Origin: Psychromonas sp. SP041
GTDB lineage: Bacteria; Pseudomonadota; Gammaproteobacteria; Enterobacterales; Psychromonadaceae
Reading direction: 5' to 3'
NCBI RefSeq assembly: GCF_000470315.2
Contig: NZ_CBRF02000032.1
Location: 1 to 53,386, forward strand
Length of the DNA: 53,386 bases
The notes under the pieces are model-generated. The model did no database searches. It was given only the letters and a program-made list of their open reading frames with translations, and had not been told where the DNA came from. The stretch's first letter is position 1. Each line of letters opens with the position of its first letter. The translations under genes and the position numbers were made by a program. Positions 9,671 to 18,722 of the stretch are shown here, one piece after another.

Positions 9671-10684
9671 ATGACAACATTTACTGCAATAAACCTAGTT
9701 AAACACCACATGGGTGACCATGTCGACAATTCAATGTTTAACGTTGTTGAAAAAGAAATACCAAATATAGAGCCAGGCCAAATATTGGTTAAACAAAACT
9801 ATATGTCGTTAGACCCTGCGATGTTCGGCTGGATGACGCCAGATACCAATAGTTACATCCCTCCCGTTGAGTTAGGTGATGTTATGCGTAGTTCTGGTAT
9901 TGGTGAAGTCACTGTCAGTAATCACCCTGACTTTACTGTTGGCGATAGAGTCATGGGAATGATGGGATGGCAACAATATTATGTAGGTGATGGCAAAGGG
10001 CTCAATAAAGTCACCGCCCCATTAGATGATGAAAGTATTTTATCTGTATTCGCATTACCTGGTTTAACGGCGACACAAGGGCTATTTAATGTAGGTAAAC
10101 CACAAAAAGGTGAAACCTTGATTGTTACTGGCGCAGCGGGTTCAGTCGGATCGATTGTTGGGCAATTAGCAAAAGCAGAAGGCTTACGCGTTATTGGGGT
10201 TGTTGGTAGTCAAGAAAAAGCAGATTGGATCGTTAATGAGCTTGGGTTTGATGCGGCAATCAATTATAAAAGTGATGATCTTGATGAACAATTAGCTATT
10301 GCGGCGCCCAACGGTATCGATGTTTTCTTTGAAAATACTGGCGGTCCTATTCAAAGCTTGATCATAGATCGTATGAATGCTCATGGTAGAGCCGTAGTCT
10401 GTGGTTTGATTTCAGACTATCACAGCGATGTGCCTGCGCCAGGTCCAAGCTGGTTAAATGTAATTAAACGTCGTATCACTATCCAAGGTTTTACAATGCC
10501 AGACCACTTTCATAAAGTGCCAGAGCTATTAGAAAAACTAACACCTTACGTGATGGCAGGCCAAATTAAACATCGCTCGCATATACTTGAAGGTTTAGAG
10601 TCTGCGATTGATGGATTGAATTTATTCTCTACCGGCGCCAATAAAGGTAAATTGATCGTTAAGCTATTTGATGATAAAAAATAA
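9671..10684 (+). CDS. NADP-dependent medium-chain oxidoreductase, CurA/PTGR-like
   Basis: A 337-residue, zinc-free medium-chain dehydrogenase/reductase that probably reduces the double bond of alpha,beta-unsaturated ketones or aldehydes with NADPH. The nucleotide-binding glycine motif GAAGSVGSIVGQ is near residue 155, preceded by LPGLTATQGL, a signature of the prostaglandin reductase / curcumin reductase (E. coli CurA) branch. The YMSLDP motif near residue 45 is also typical. A good ribosome-binding site (AAAGGAAC) precedes the ATG. It is divergent from the LysR gene, probably its activator, and is followed by a strong terminator. The true substrate is not known. Confidence 0.9.
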   Translation: MTTFTAINLVKHHMGDHVDNSMFNVVEKEIPNIEPGQILVKQNYMSLDPAMFGWMTPDTNSYIPPVELGDVMRSSGIGEVTVSNHPDFTVGDRVMGMMGWQQYYVGDGKGLNKVTAPLDDESILSVFALPGLTATQGLFNVGKPQKGETLIVTGAAGSVGSIVGQLAKAEGLRVIGVVGSQEKADWIVNELGFDAAINYKSDDLDEQLAIAAPNGIDVFFENTGGPIQSLIIDRMNAHGRAVVCGLISDYHSDVPAPGPSWLNVIKRRITIQGFTMPDHFHKVPELLEKLTPYVMAGQIKHRSHILEGLESAIDGLNLFSTGANKGKLIVKLFDDKK

Positions 10685-10724
10685 TAGCGAATAGCGGTTC
10701 TCAATTAGCTATAGATTTACTAAC

Positions 10725-10753
10725 GCGACACAGACGCTTGTGTCGCCTTTTTT
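10725..10753 (+). terminator. Rho-independent terminator after the CurA-like gene
   Basis: An 8-bp perfect stem, GCGACACA (10725-10732) with TGTGTCGC (10739-10746), is followed by CTTTTTTT. Confidence 0.88.
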
Positions 10754-10961
10754 GTGCCCTGAGCATTTGAGAATATGAAATTGAATGAAAGGTTAAATGT
10801 AAACATTAACCTAAGCATTATTTCGCTATATAAGGCCCCTCAACTTCCTTTATTGAGTAAAGTTAAATTAAAACCTTGAAAATTTCACTGACAAGATTAG
10901 ACTATTTAATAACTAACTGACTGTTTAGATAACATTAGACAACACTATTTAGGTGTAAGCC

Positions 10962-11534
10962 ATGGCTCGTAAAAAGAATTATGAAGATAATGACGTCATT
11001 GAAAAAGCGACTGAGCTTTTCTGGCGTAATGGCTATGAGAATACATCAATGAGTCTTTTAGAATCGACAATGGGCATTAATAAGTTTTCTATCTACTCTA
11101 GCTTCGGCAGTAAGCAAGGCGTCTTTTTACGAAGTTTAAGGTGTTACAGAAATAAGCTGTCACCTGTTGTGATAAAACTTAAGCATAGCAATGATGGTCG
11201 TGCAGCAATCAAACAGTATTTTTATGACTGCCTCGCAACCTATACGGATGCGATATGTAGTAAAGGTTGCCTAATGACTAATACGCGAGCTGAGCTTAGC
11301 AGTCATGTCAATGGCGAAACAAACGCAGAAATATTAAATGAGATAGAATCCTTTGTTCATTATCAAAAACAACTTTTCATTGAGAAACTACTTGCCGATG
11401 GGGAAGATATAATCTCAGCCACCAAAAAAGCAAATTATCTGATCATTGCCAAACAAGCAATATCGGGCGCCTCTAAAGTGCACTCATTACATGAAATTAA
11501 CGACTTTATCGATATTACTTTCAGTTCGATCTAA
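10962..11534 (+). CDS. TetR-family transcriptional regulator
   Basis: 190 residues. The N-terminal TetR HTH (about 8-55) shows the pattern IEKATELFWRNGYENTS followed by FSIYSSFGSKQGVF, the standard helix-turn-helix and helix-4 signature. The C-terminal ligand-binding domain contains an SKGCLMTN segment seen in the AcrR/YxaF-like group. It is co-directional with the MFS transporter that follows 151 bp later and probably represses it. Candidate operator half-sites lie near 10915-10933 and 11570-11591. The inducer is unknown. Confidence 0.9.
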   Translation: MARKKNYEDNDVIEKATELFWRNGYENTSMSLLESTMGINKFSIYSSFGSKQGVFLRSLRCYRNKLSPVVIKLKHSNDGRAAIKQYFYDCLATYTDAICSKGCLMTNTRAELSSHVNGETNAEILNEIESFVHYQKQLFIEKLLADGEDIISATKKANYLIIAKQAISGASKVHSLHEINDFIDITFSSI

Positions 11535-11685
11535 CGATTAATAAAATAGCGTCTAAAACTACACCTCATTTCTAACCAGTCGTTTAGAAACAACAAGATT
11601 TAGATTTTATTTAAAAGGCTCTTAAAACCTAGAGCTATTATCACTTATAAATTTTAACCATTTTACTTACATAGCGAATAAATCG

Positions 11686-12870
11686 ATGACGGATAAATTA
11701 GTAACTAACACGGTAATATTTTTGTTTGGATCGCTATTATTTTTAGCAAATGGTGACAACTATGCAGCAGCGCCATTAATCGTTAATATAGCAGAAGATT
11801 TAGACTTTTCAGTTAATGCAGCGGCATCCTCTGTTACCGCTTATATGCTTGCATTTGGTGTATTTACTATCTTATTCGGCCCTCTATCTGACCGCTATGG
11901 CAAAGTATTCATTATCCATATATCGACCATGGGAACTGCAATCTTTAGTATCTTAGGTGCACTCGCCTATGACTTGCCTTCACTTATCTTTTTCAGGGCC
12001 GTCAATGGTGCTTTTGCCGCCGGTTTGTTACCAGTAGTACTCGCTTATTTAGGCCAAGCCACTAGCGATAGTGAACGACCTCAAGTTCTGACTAAAATAA
12101 TGTCCTATGGTTTCTTAGGAACCGCTACAGCAACACTCATAGGCGGTACTATTGCTCATCTTGGTTCTTGGAAGTTAGTTTATTTATCCTATGGCGTGAT
12201 GGAATTAATTTTAGCCATAGTGATGATAAAGATGATTAAAAGGGATGAACCAGTTAGTCATAAAATTAATATTCTTTCCACCTATAAAAAAGTGTTAAGC
12301 CACAAAGGTGTGCTTTCATTACTGCCTTTATTTCTATTAATGGGTTTTACCGTGTTTGGTATTTTTACTTACACAGGGCAATTAATAACAGAACGATTTG
12401 GCTATGACATTTTTATTGTCGGCGCAATGCTATCGCCTTTTGGCCTTGGTATTATTGTGGCAGGCAAAGCGATGCCAAGGCTCAGAATAAAATTACAACA
12501 CTATTATATGCCCTTTAATGGGAGCTTGATTGCATTGGCGTTACTAGGATTATCTGCAACCAACAACCCTGTTCTATTTTGCTTATATCTATTCATGTTT
12601 GGTGCTGGTTTTATCTTATTTCAGCCTGTTTTTATTGCCAAAATACAAGAGCAAATACCACACATGAAAGGCTCAATTATGTCGATGGCCTCATTTGGTT
12701 TATTCACCGGTGGCGCAATTGGCACGACATTAAATGGTTTTATTATTAGCTCTTGGGGCATGACAACCATGTTTTATACATCAGCAGTGATCATTTTTAT
12801 CACAGGATTTATTGCTAAAACAGTGATGTATAAACTTGAGACACCTATTACGGCAAAAGCATGTTGTTAA
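11686..12870 (+). CDS. MFS transporter (drug:H+ antiporter-1-like)
   Basis: A 394-residue, 12-helix major facilitator. Motif A-like sequence GPLSDRYGKV lies between helices 2 and 3 (about residues 66-75), and the helix-5 region carries the antiporter-style glycine pattern (YGFLGTATATLIGGTIA). It probably exports drugs or small metabolites across the inner membrane. It is preceded by a TetR gene and followed 60 bp later by a haloacid dehalogenase-like gene, which suggests a small detoxification cluster. The ribosome-binding site upstream of the chosen ATG is weak. Confidence 0.88.
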   Translation: MTDKLVTNTVIFLFGSLLFLANGDNYAAAPLIVNIAEDLDFSVNAAASSVTAYMLAFGVFTILFGPLSDRYGKVFIIHISTMGTAIFSILGALAYDLPSLIFFRAVNGAFAAGLLPVVLAYLGQATSDSERPQVLTKIMSYGFLGTATATLIGGTIAHLGSWKLVYLSYGVMELILAIVMIKMIKRDEPVSHKINILSTYKKVLSHKGVLSLLPLFLLMGFTVFGIFTYTGQLITERFGYDIFIVGAMLSPFGLGIIVAGKAMPRLRIKLQHYYMPFNGSLIALALLGLSATNNPVLFCLYLFMFGAGFILFQPVFIAKIQEQIPHMKGSIMSMASFGLFTGGAIGTTLNGFIISSWGMTTMFYTSAVIIFITGFIAKTVMYKLETPITAKACC

Positions 12871-12930
12871 CTAAAAAGAATAAATAATAAAGCCCAATCA
12901 TTTTTTAAAATGCACTACAGAGGAAATACC

Positions 12931-13605
12931 ATGACACGTAATACAGTATTATTTGATATCAATGAAACGGTACTTAACTTAAATAAACTTAAGCCAAAAT
13001 TTCAACAAGCCTTTGGAGATGAATCGGTATTAGGTCTGTGGTTCTCAACACTGCTACATTCTTCGACTGTTTGTGCAGTCACAGGCTTAAAAACTGAATT
13101 TGCAACATTAGCAGGCGATATACTTAACAATGTAGCTGCACGTAAAGGCGTGACTTTATCCGAACAAACACGCGACGATATTTTAGCGACCTTTGCAAGC
13201 CTAAATGCACATGATGATATCAAGCCAGCGTTAACTAAGTTACGTGATAGCGGTTACCAAACAATTGCTTTTTCAAACTCGTCATTAGATCTTATTAAAA
13301 AACAGATAGAGAATGCCGGTTTAAGCAGTTACTTTACGAAAGTGGTTTCAGTAGAAGAAACAGGCAGCTTTAAACCAGATCCTAAAGTATATCAATTTGT
13401 TGCCGATCTTTTAGAACAGCCTATCAACTCGCTTCGTTTAGTCGCAACACATGATTGGGACACTCACGGTGCAATGTCTTCAGGCATGTTAGCCGCTTAT
13501 ATTGATAGAGCAGGCACGCCTTATAACCCTCAATATTTAAAACCAAGTATTATCGAAAAGAATATGAATGATATCGTTAGCCAAATAATCAATGACGATA
13601 AATAA
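12931..13605 (+). CDS. Type II haloacid dehalogenase-like HAD hydrolase
   Basis: A 224-residue cytoplasmic HAD enzyme. Motif I is FDINET with the nucleophile Asp near residue 8, a form (FDxNETLLDL) typical of type II 2-haloacid dehalogenases. Motif II is FSNSS near 116, the lysine lies in FKPDPKVY, and the final acidic motif is ATHDWDTHGA. Type II members hydrolyse L-2-haloacids to hydroxy acids; many homologues have other substrates. The start is the ATG at 12931, preceded by AGAGGAAA. An upstream in-frame ATG at 12910 lies before that ribosome-binding site and is rejected. Confidence 0.88.
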   Translation: MTRNTVLFDINETVLNLNKLKPKFQQAFGDESVLGLWFSTLLHSSTVCAVTGLKTEFATLAGDILNNVAARKGVTLSEQTRDDILATFASLNAHDDIKPALTKLRDSGYQTIAFSNSSLDLIKKQIENAGLSSYFTKVVSVEETGSFKPDPKVYQFVADLLEQPINSLRLVATHDWDTHGAMSSGMLAAYIDRAGTPYNPQYLKPSIIEKNMNDIVSQIINDDK

Positions 13606-14063
13606 AGCCTGATCCCATAACAAAAATCACCGCATATTATTAAGTCTTTATATTTAATCGTATGTGGTGAATATGAACCCTGCTTTACTCGCTAAAACAT
13701 CTTCCAATTAAGATTTCCTTTTTATATTTATGTTTATACCAAAAGAATTAATAAGGTGATCATTCTTGCTGGTTAAAATAACCCCTAACTGCGTTCTGAG
13801 TTTTGAAGTGAGAACAACTATCTTCTACAACTCACGCCTTATTAGTGTTAATTTTTCCTGCGCAATTTCTGATCACTTATTTAATTCCATTGGTATTATT
13901 AGCTGAACACACTAGTTGGGCGTATTGAAACCAATTCAACACACAGACATTTAGATACGTTCGTATATGTCATTATCAAAAAACTGCATCGAATTAATCT
14001 TTCACATAAGTAAAACATAAATAAGTTTGAGCAATATGATTTATTGAAAAATAGCGACAAAAA
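13606..14063. other. Non-coding interval containing one ATACC-type element
   Basis: This gap between convergent transcription units contains an imperfect hairpin just after the dehalogenase gene (TCACCGCATA at 13627 with TATGTGGTGA at 13661), the miniature element 13736-13896 and AT-rich sequence up to the aconitase terminator. I see no gene in it. Confidence 0.6.
13736..13896 (+). repeat. ATACC-type miniature inverted-repeat element, copy 2
   Basis: A 161-bp element running from ATACCAAAAGAATTAATAAG to ATTGGTAT, with terminal inverted repeats of about 25 bp. It is nearly identical over its whole length to 28310-28470. It is non-coding and MITE-like. Confidence 0.88.
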
Positions 14064-14092
14064 AAGGATTGCCTCTTCCGAGTACAATCCTT
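14064..14092 (-). terminator. Rho-independent terminator of the aconitase gene
   Basis: An 8-bp stem, AAGGATTG (14064-14071) with CAATCCTT (14085-14092), is followed on the minus strand by seven T residues. It lies about 110 bp past the aconitase stop. Confidence 0.85.
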
Positions 14093-14201
14093 AATTTACA
14101 TGAGTTTAGTTTGCCTTAAGATAATTTTTGTAGAATGAGTATTAAATATTATTAACAGCTCATTCTATTTTAAAGACCAAAAACCAATTTTGCTACACTC
14201 T

Positions 14202-17003
14202 TTAAACGTTACTCACTTGAATGAATTCAACTGGTTCAGTTGTCATCGCATCTAGTGGTGGAGCAAAGTCAGTTAGCTTGATACCTTTAACAGCATTTTT
14301 GTATTCTTCCATCGTTGGTGTACGACCAAGGATAGTGGAAAGTACAACAACTGGCGTAGATGATAATAGAGACTCACCTTTTTTACCTTCAGTATCTTCA
14401 ACAACACGGCCTTGGAAAAGACGCGTTGAAGTTGCCATTACAGTGTCACCCTTCTCTGCTTTCTCTTGGTTACCCATACAAAGGTTACATCCAGGACGTT
14501 CAAGATACATAATGTTTTCGTATTTAGTACGAGCAGACTCTTTTGGAGCGTCATCATTAAACTCAAATCCAGCATACTTCTTAAGTACATCCCAATCACC
14601 TTCAGCTTTAAGCTCATCAACAATGTTGTATGTTGGTGGCGCAATAACTAATGGCGCTTTAAAGTGGATTTTGCCATTTTGATCTTCTAAGTTTCTCAAC
14701 ATTTGAGAAATAATTTTCATGTCGCCTTTATGAACCATACATGATCCAACAAAACCAAGATCTACTTTCTTCTCACCTTTATAGAAAGAAACAGGACGAA
14801 TGGTGTCATGAGTATAACGCTTAGAAACATCAGCATTGTTAACATCAGGATCGGCAATCATTGGTTCGTCAAGTTGGTCTAAATCAACCACTAACTCAGC
14901 AAAGTATTTAGCATTATTATCTGGTGCTAACGCTTCTTTTTCACCTGATTTAATCTCATTGATACGCTTATCAGCTATTGCAATTAAGCCTTTAAGTGTT
15001 TCAATTTGGTTATCCATACCTTTATCAATCATGATTTGAATGCGGCTTTTCGAAATTTCTAAAGACTCAACTAACGTATCATTTTGTGAAATACAGATTG
15101 ATGCTTTAGCTTTCATTTCAGCAGTCCAATCGGTAAAGGTAAACGCTTGGTCAGCCAATAAAGTACCGATATGCACTTCAATAACACGACCTTGGAATAC
15201 GTTATCACCAAACTGTTTAAGCATTTGAGCTTGAGTCGCATGAACAACATCACGGAAATCCATGTAATCTTTCAACTCGCCTTTAAAAGTAACTTTAACA
15301 GACTCAGGAATAGGCATTGTTGCCTCACCCGTCGCTAGTGCTAGACCAACTGTTCCAGAATCGGCACCAAAAGCAACACCTTTAGACATACGAGTATGTG
15401 AATCACCACCAATAATAATAGCCCAATCATCAACAGTGATATCATTAAGTACTTTATGAATAACGTCTGTCATTGGACGATAAACGCCCTTAGGGTCACG
15501 TGCAGTAATAAGACCAAACTTATTCATGAACGCCATTAATTTAGGAATGTTTGCTTGCGCTTTGTTATCCCAAACAGATGCTGTATGACAACCTGATTGG
15601 TAAGCACCATCAACGATAGGAGAAATAACTGTCGCAGCCATAGACTCAAGTTCTTGAGAAGTCATTAAGCCAGTCGTATCTTGTGAACCGACAATATTAA
15701 CTTGAACACGAACATCAGAACCTGCATGTAAAGCCGCTTTAGACATGACACCCACTGCATTTTTGTTAAAGATTTTTTCAACAGCAGTCAGACCTTGACC
15801 TTCATGAGAGATCTCTTGAGAAGGTGCATATACTAGCTCTAGTGGAACACCTAGCGTTTCAGAAGCAAAGTTTTGTAGTTTCTTACCAAATACAATTGCG
15901 TAAGAACCACCCGCTTTCATAAACTCAACAGCTTGAGGTGTGAAAGCAGAAGAAACATCAGCCAATTCTTTATCGCCGTTATACAGTTTTTTCTCTTTTG
16001 TATTAATAGTCAGCACTGTGCCTGTTTCAACAGAATAAGTCTGTTCAAGGACAGGGTCACCGCTTTCATTCATAATTGGGTTGCCGTTTGTATCAAGCTT
16101 TTTAACCCAGTTTTTAAGATCTAAACCAATACCACCGGTTACACCAACCGTCGTTAAAAAGATGGGTGAAATACCGTTAGTACCCGCGACAACAGGTGCA
16201 AAGTTAACAAATGGAATGTAAGGGCTTGCTTGCTCACCGGCCCATAATGCCACGTTATTAACACCAGACATACGAGATGAACCTACGCCCATTGTGCCTT
16301 TTTCAGCAATTAACATTACTTTTTTGCCAGGGTGCAGCTTTTGTAGATCTTGAATTTCGACTTGTGCTTCTGGTGTAATCATACACTTACCGTGTAACTC
16401 ACGGTCAGAACGAGAATGTGCTTGATTACCAGGAGAGAGTAAATCGGTAGAAATATCACCTTCAGCAGCGATATAAGTAACAACACCAATCTCTTCTGCA
16501 ATTTCAGGTAATTTAGTAAAGAAGTCAGCACGCGCATAACTTTCAAGAATATCTTTAGCGATTGCATTACCTGCTTTAAATGCTACTTCAAGACGTTCTG
16601 TATCCGCTTCATATAGGAATACTTGAGTTTTTAATACTTCTGCTGCAGGCGTTGCTACTGAAGCGTCATCTGAAAGTGCTAGATCAAGAAGTACTTCAAC
16701 CGAAGGACCACCTTTCATGTGAGATAACAATTCAAAAGCAAACTCTGCTGTGATTTCAGCAACAACAGATTGACCAAGAATAATTTCTTTTAAAAATTGT
16801 GATTTAACACCAGCGGCACTAGTAGTACCAGGCAAAGAGTTATAGATGAAGAAATTAAGTGAAGCTTCACGATGTTCATTACCAGTATCTTTGATTTGAG
16901 TGATGATCTCAGCTAACAAGTCACCTTTATCAATTGGTAGTGGATGTAGACCTTCAACTTTACGATCTTCTATTTCATTTAAGTAATCTAAATACAGGCT
17001 CAT
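14202..17003 (-). CDS. Aconitate hydratase B, long divergent type
   Basis: A 933-residue AcnB-family protein predicted to interconvert citrate and isocitrate through a 4Fe-4S cluster. Cluster ligands are visible as Cys755 (GSCMVHKG) and Cys839/Cys842 (RPGCNLCMGNQ). Other AcnB landmarks are VGSQDTTG, GGDSHTR and GTGSSR-like GVGSSRMSG. It is about 70 residues longer than the E. coli enzyme, with an insertion after DLKNWVKKLD (about residue 310-345) and extra sequence in the C-terminal half near DKGMDNQIETLKG. To my knowledge this resembles the AcnB type of Bacteroidetes more than the standard gammaproteobacterial AcnB, which suggests transfer or an ancient paralogue. It is a single gene with its own terminator. 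A Fur-box-like site lies about 130 bp upstream. Confidence 0.88.
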   Translation of the reverse strand: MSLYLDYLNEIEDRKVEGLHPLPIDKGDLLAEIITQIKDTGNEHREASLNFFIYNSLPGTTSAAGVKSQFLKEIILGQSVVAEITAEFAFELLSHMKGGPSVEVLLDLALSDDASVATPAAEVLKTQVFLYEADTERLEVAFKAGNAIAKDILESYARADFFTKLPEIAEEIGVVTYIAAEGDISTDLLSPGNQAHSRSDRELHGKCMITPEAQVEIQDLQKLHPGKKVMLIAEKGTMGVGSSRMSGVNNVALWAGEQASPYIPFVNFAPVVAGTNGISPIFLTTVGVTGGIGLDLKNWVKKLDTNGNPIMNESGDPVLEQTYSVETGTVLTINTKEKKLYNGDKELADVSSAFTPQAVEFMKAGGSYAIVFGKKLQNFASETLGVPLELVYAPSQEISHEGQGLTAVEKIFNKNAVGVMSKAALHAGSDVRVQVNIVGSQDTTGLMTSQELESMAATVISPIVDGAYQSGCHTASVWDNKAQANIPKLMAFMNKFGLITARDPKGVYRPMTDVIHKVLNDITVDDWAIIIGGDSHTRMSKGVAFGADSGTVGLALATGEATMPIPESVKVTFKGELKDYMDFRDVVHATQAQMLKQFGDNVFQGRVIEVHIGTLLADQAFTFTDWTAEMKAKASICISQNDTLVESLEISKSRIQIMIDKGMDNQIETLKGLIAIADKRINEIKSGEKEALAPDNNAKYFAELVVDLDQLDEPMIADPDVNNADVSKRYTHDTIRPVSFYKGEKKVDLGFVGSCMVHKGDMKIISQMLRNLEDQNGKIHFKAPLVIAPPTYNIVDELKAEGDWDVLKKYAGFEFNDDAPKESARTKYENIMYLERPGCNLCMGNQEKAEKGDTVMATSTRLFQGRVVEDTEGKKGESLLSSTPVVVLSTILGRTPTMEEYKNAVKGIKLTDFAPPLDAMTTEPVEFIQVSNV

Positions 17004-17515
17004 TTATACCTCTAATAATAACAATAATTTAACATACGTAACATTATATACCATAAACATGAATAATAGATAGCCACTCAGCTCGCAGATAAAACGATAT
17101 AATTCAATAAAATGAAGCACTAAATACCCGATATGATTATCATTATCAGTACCGACAAAAACAAACATAAAACATTTGATTAACATGTTTAATAAATCAA
17201 ATATATTAGTGCTTGATTGATGCTTTTTAAAAAATTGGCAAAGCTTAATCCCTTAGTAATATAAAGGATACTCTAATCCTTTGATACTAAATTAAACAGA
17301 TACTAAATTAAACAATCTGTTTAATAAAGCACCTAGCATTACAGTGAGACTTGATTTATATCAACCTGCTCAATAAACTAACTGTCCGTATTGAGTAATA
17401 TTAATGGTGTGATATCGAGATTTACTGTTTGATTACTAAAATAGTTTCTCAATATTTATTATTTCAATAGCAAAAATATAAGCACCTTTTTATAGTATTA
17501 ATTTAGGAAAAAAAA
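17004..17515. other. Divergent intergenic region between aconitase and msrA
   Basis: Very AT-rich 512-bp gap holding the promoters of both flanking genes. The only specific site I can point to is the Fur-box-like sequence at 17130-17147. A short direct repeat (GATACTAAATTAAAC type) lies near 17280-17310. No gene is supported. Confidence 0.55.
17130..17147. promoter_or_regulatory. Fur-box-like site upstream of the aconitase gene
   Basis: GATATGATTATCATTATC matches the 19-base Fur consensus GATAATGATTATCATTATC with one missing base. It lies 127-144 bp upstream of the aconitase start. Iron control of an iron-sulfur enzyme is biologically sensible, but the direction of control is unknown. Confidence 0.55.
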
Positions 17516-18001
17516 ATGGAAGAAATATACTTAGCTGGCGGGTGTTTATGGGGTGTTCAAGAATATTTACGACATGTACCCGGTATCCAGTTTACAGAAG
17601 TCGGTAGAGCAAATGGTACGTCTCAACAATTAGATGGCGATTACGATGGTTATGCCGAGTGTGTTAGAACTCAATTTGATCCAAGTATCATTTCTTTAGA
17701 GCATTTAATTTCCTGCTATTTTGAAGTCATTGACCCATACAGTATTAATAAACAAGGTATTGATATTGGCGAAAAATATCGTACTGGTATTTACTCTATT
17801 TCATTACTTCATTTAGCTGATGTTAATGAGATAATTAGCAGTAGAAGTGATCATGAAAAAATTGCAGTAGAAGTTCAACCATTAACAAACTATATAAAAA
17901 GCGCAGACGAGCATCAAGACAGATTGCAAAACTTCCCAGACGACTATTGTCATATCCCTAAAGAAAAGCTTTATAAATACAAAGATGTAGAGATAGAGTG
18001 A
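17516..18001 (+). CDS. msrA: Peptide methionine sulfoxide reductase MsrA
   Basis: A 161-residue enzyme that reduces methionine-S-sulfoxide in oxidised proteins. The catalytic motif is GGCLWG with the active Cys10 (Leu in place of the usual Phe of GCFWG). Other MsrA landmarks are the YDGYAECV segment near residue 42, matching the usual GHAEVV region, FEVIDP near 70 and KYRTGIY near 85. The protein lacks the C-terminal MsrB domain and recycling cysteines of some fusions. GGAAAAAAA precedes the ATG. It is a stand-alone gene followed by a 13-bp hairpin at 18012-18045. Confidence 0.88.
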   Translation: MEEIYLAGGCLWGVQEYLRHVPGIQFTEVGRANGTSQQLDGDYDGYAECVRTQFDPSIISLEHLISCYFEVIDPYSINKQGIDIGEKYRTGIYSISLLHLADVNEIISSRSDHEKIAVEVQPLTNYIKSADEHQDRLQNFPDDYCHIPKEKLYKYKDVEIE

Positions 18002-18011
18002 TATAAATTAT

Positions 18012-18045
18012 AAATGCCTTTTAAATTAAGGCTTAAAAGGCATTT
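18012..18045 (+). terminator. Hairpin after msrA, possible terminator
   Basis: A 13-bp perfect stem, AAATGCCTTTTAA (18012) with TTAAAAGGCATTT (18033-18045), closes an 8-base loop. The T tract after it is poor. Confidence 0.6.
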
Positions 18046-18143
18046 ATAAGGTAACTGTGTCACCATAAAAATAAACGAACAGCACTGCTACAAGCATCCC
18101 TATATAAAAAGGCTACTTTCTCTGTTAGCTTACGAATCAGAGA

Positions 18144-18437
18144 TTAAAGCCGAGATAGCTGAATCACTTTAGCGGGGCCAACTCTAAATGAAAGGCTTAG
18201 AGCATCAGCTTCTTTCATGTGTAATGTTTGATCATGTAAAGTTAACGCATCTTGTGATGTCCATGACTCTATTAATACAAATTGAACATCACTACCTGTG
18301 ATTCGGTTCATTTCATATTGTAAGCAACCCGCTTCAGCTAATACTAAAGGTTTAACTTTATTGTATAGCGCAATTTGTTGAGCTGCTTGTCCAGCCTTAA
18401 CTTCAATTAATATAACTAACTTTATGCCATTGCTCAT
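18144..18437 (-). CDS. Antibiotic biosynthesis monooxygenase (ABM) family protein, YgiN-like
   Basis: A 97-residue single ABM domain. The pattern of a beta strand (KLVILIEVKAG), a helix with a conserved GCLQYEMN segment, then FVLIESWTSQDALTLHD and a final HM..A is typical of small dimeric ABM proteins such as E. coli YgiN, a quinol monooxygenase. The substrate cannot be told from sequence. A weak Shine-Dalgarno (AGGGAT) lies upstream of the ATG. It is a single gene between msrA and a repeat-rich gap. Confidence 0.85.
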   Translation of the reverse strand: MSNGIKLVILIEVKAGQAAQQIALYNKVKPLVLAEAGCLQYEMNRITGSDVQFVLIESWTSQDALTLHDQTLHMKEADALSLSFRVGPAKVIQLSRL

Positions 18438-18529
18438 TTCAATCCCTATCTTCTTATTTGAAGTAAGTTAAACTATTTTTTCATTAATTAATGTGTTCAT
18501 TCTTGTACCATTTTAGCTGTGCAAGATGG

Positions 18530-18585
18530 GTTATGTAGTGTTAGTTATATAGTCTTAGTTACATAGTCTTAGTTATATAGCCTTA
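18530..18585. repeat. Four tandem copies of a 14-bp repeat (GTTATATAGTCTTA type)
   Basis: The units at 18530, 18544, 18558 and 18572 differ by one to three bases each, followed by the start of a fifth (GTTAATG). The array lies in the 285-bp gap between the ABM and LysE genes; I see no gene in that gap. Confidence 0.85.
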
Positions 18586-18722
18586 GTTAATGTGTTTTTT
18601 ACTAACGTGACTTTATTAACCGGTAGATTCAACTCTGAAGCGCTCAATATTACCAATGGCTGCGCTGTCACTTTACAAATACAACCTCATTCAATATCAA
18701 GAAGCTGATTAGATATAACAAA

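Noticed and set aside
17280..17310. Regulatory direct repeat GATACTAAATTAAAC before msrA
   Set aside because: The sequence is low-complexity AT-rich DNA and the repeat is too short and imperfect to assign a function.
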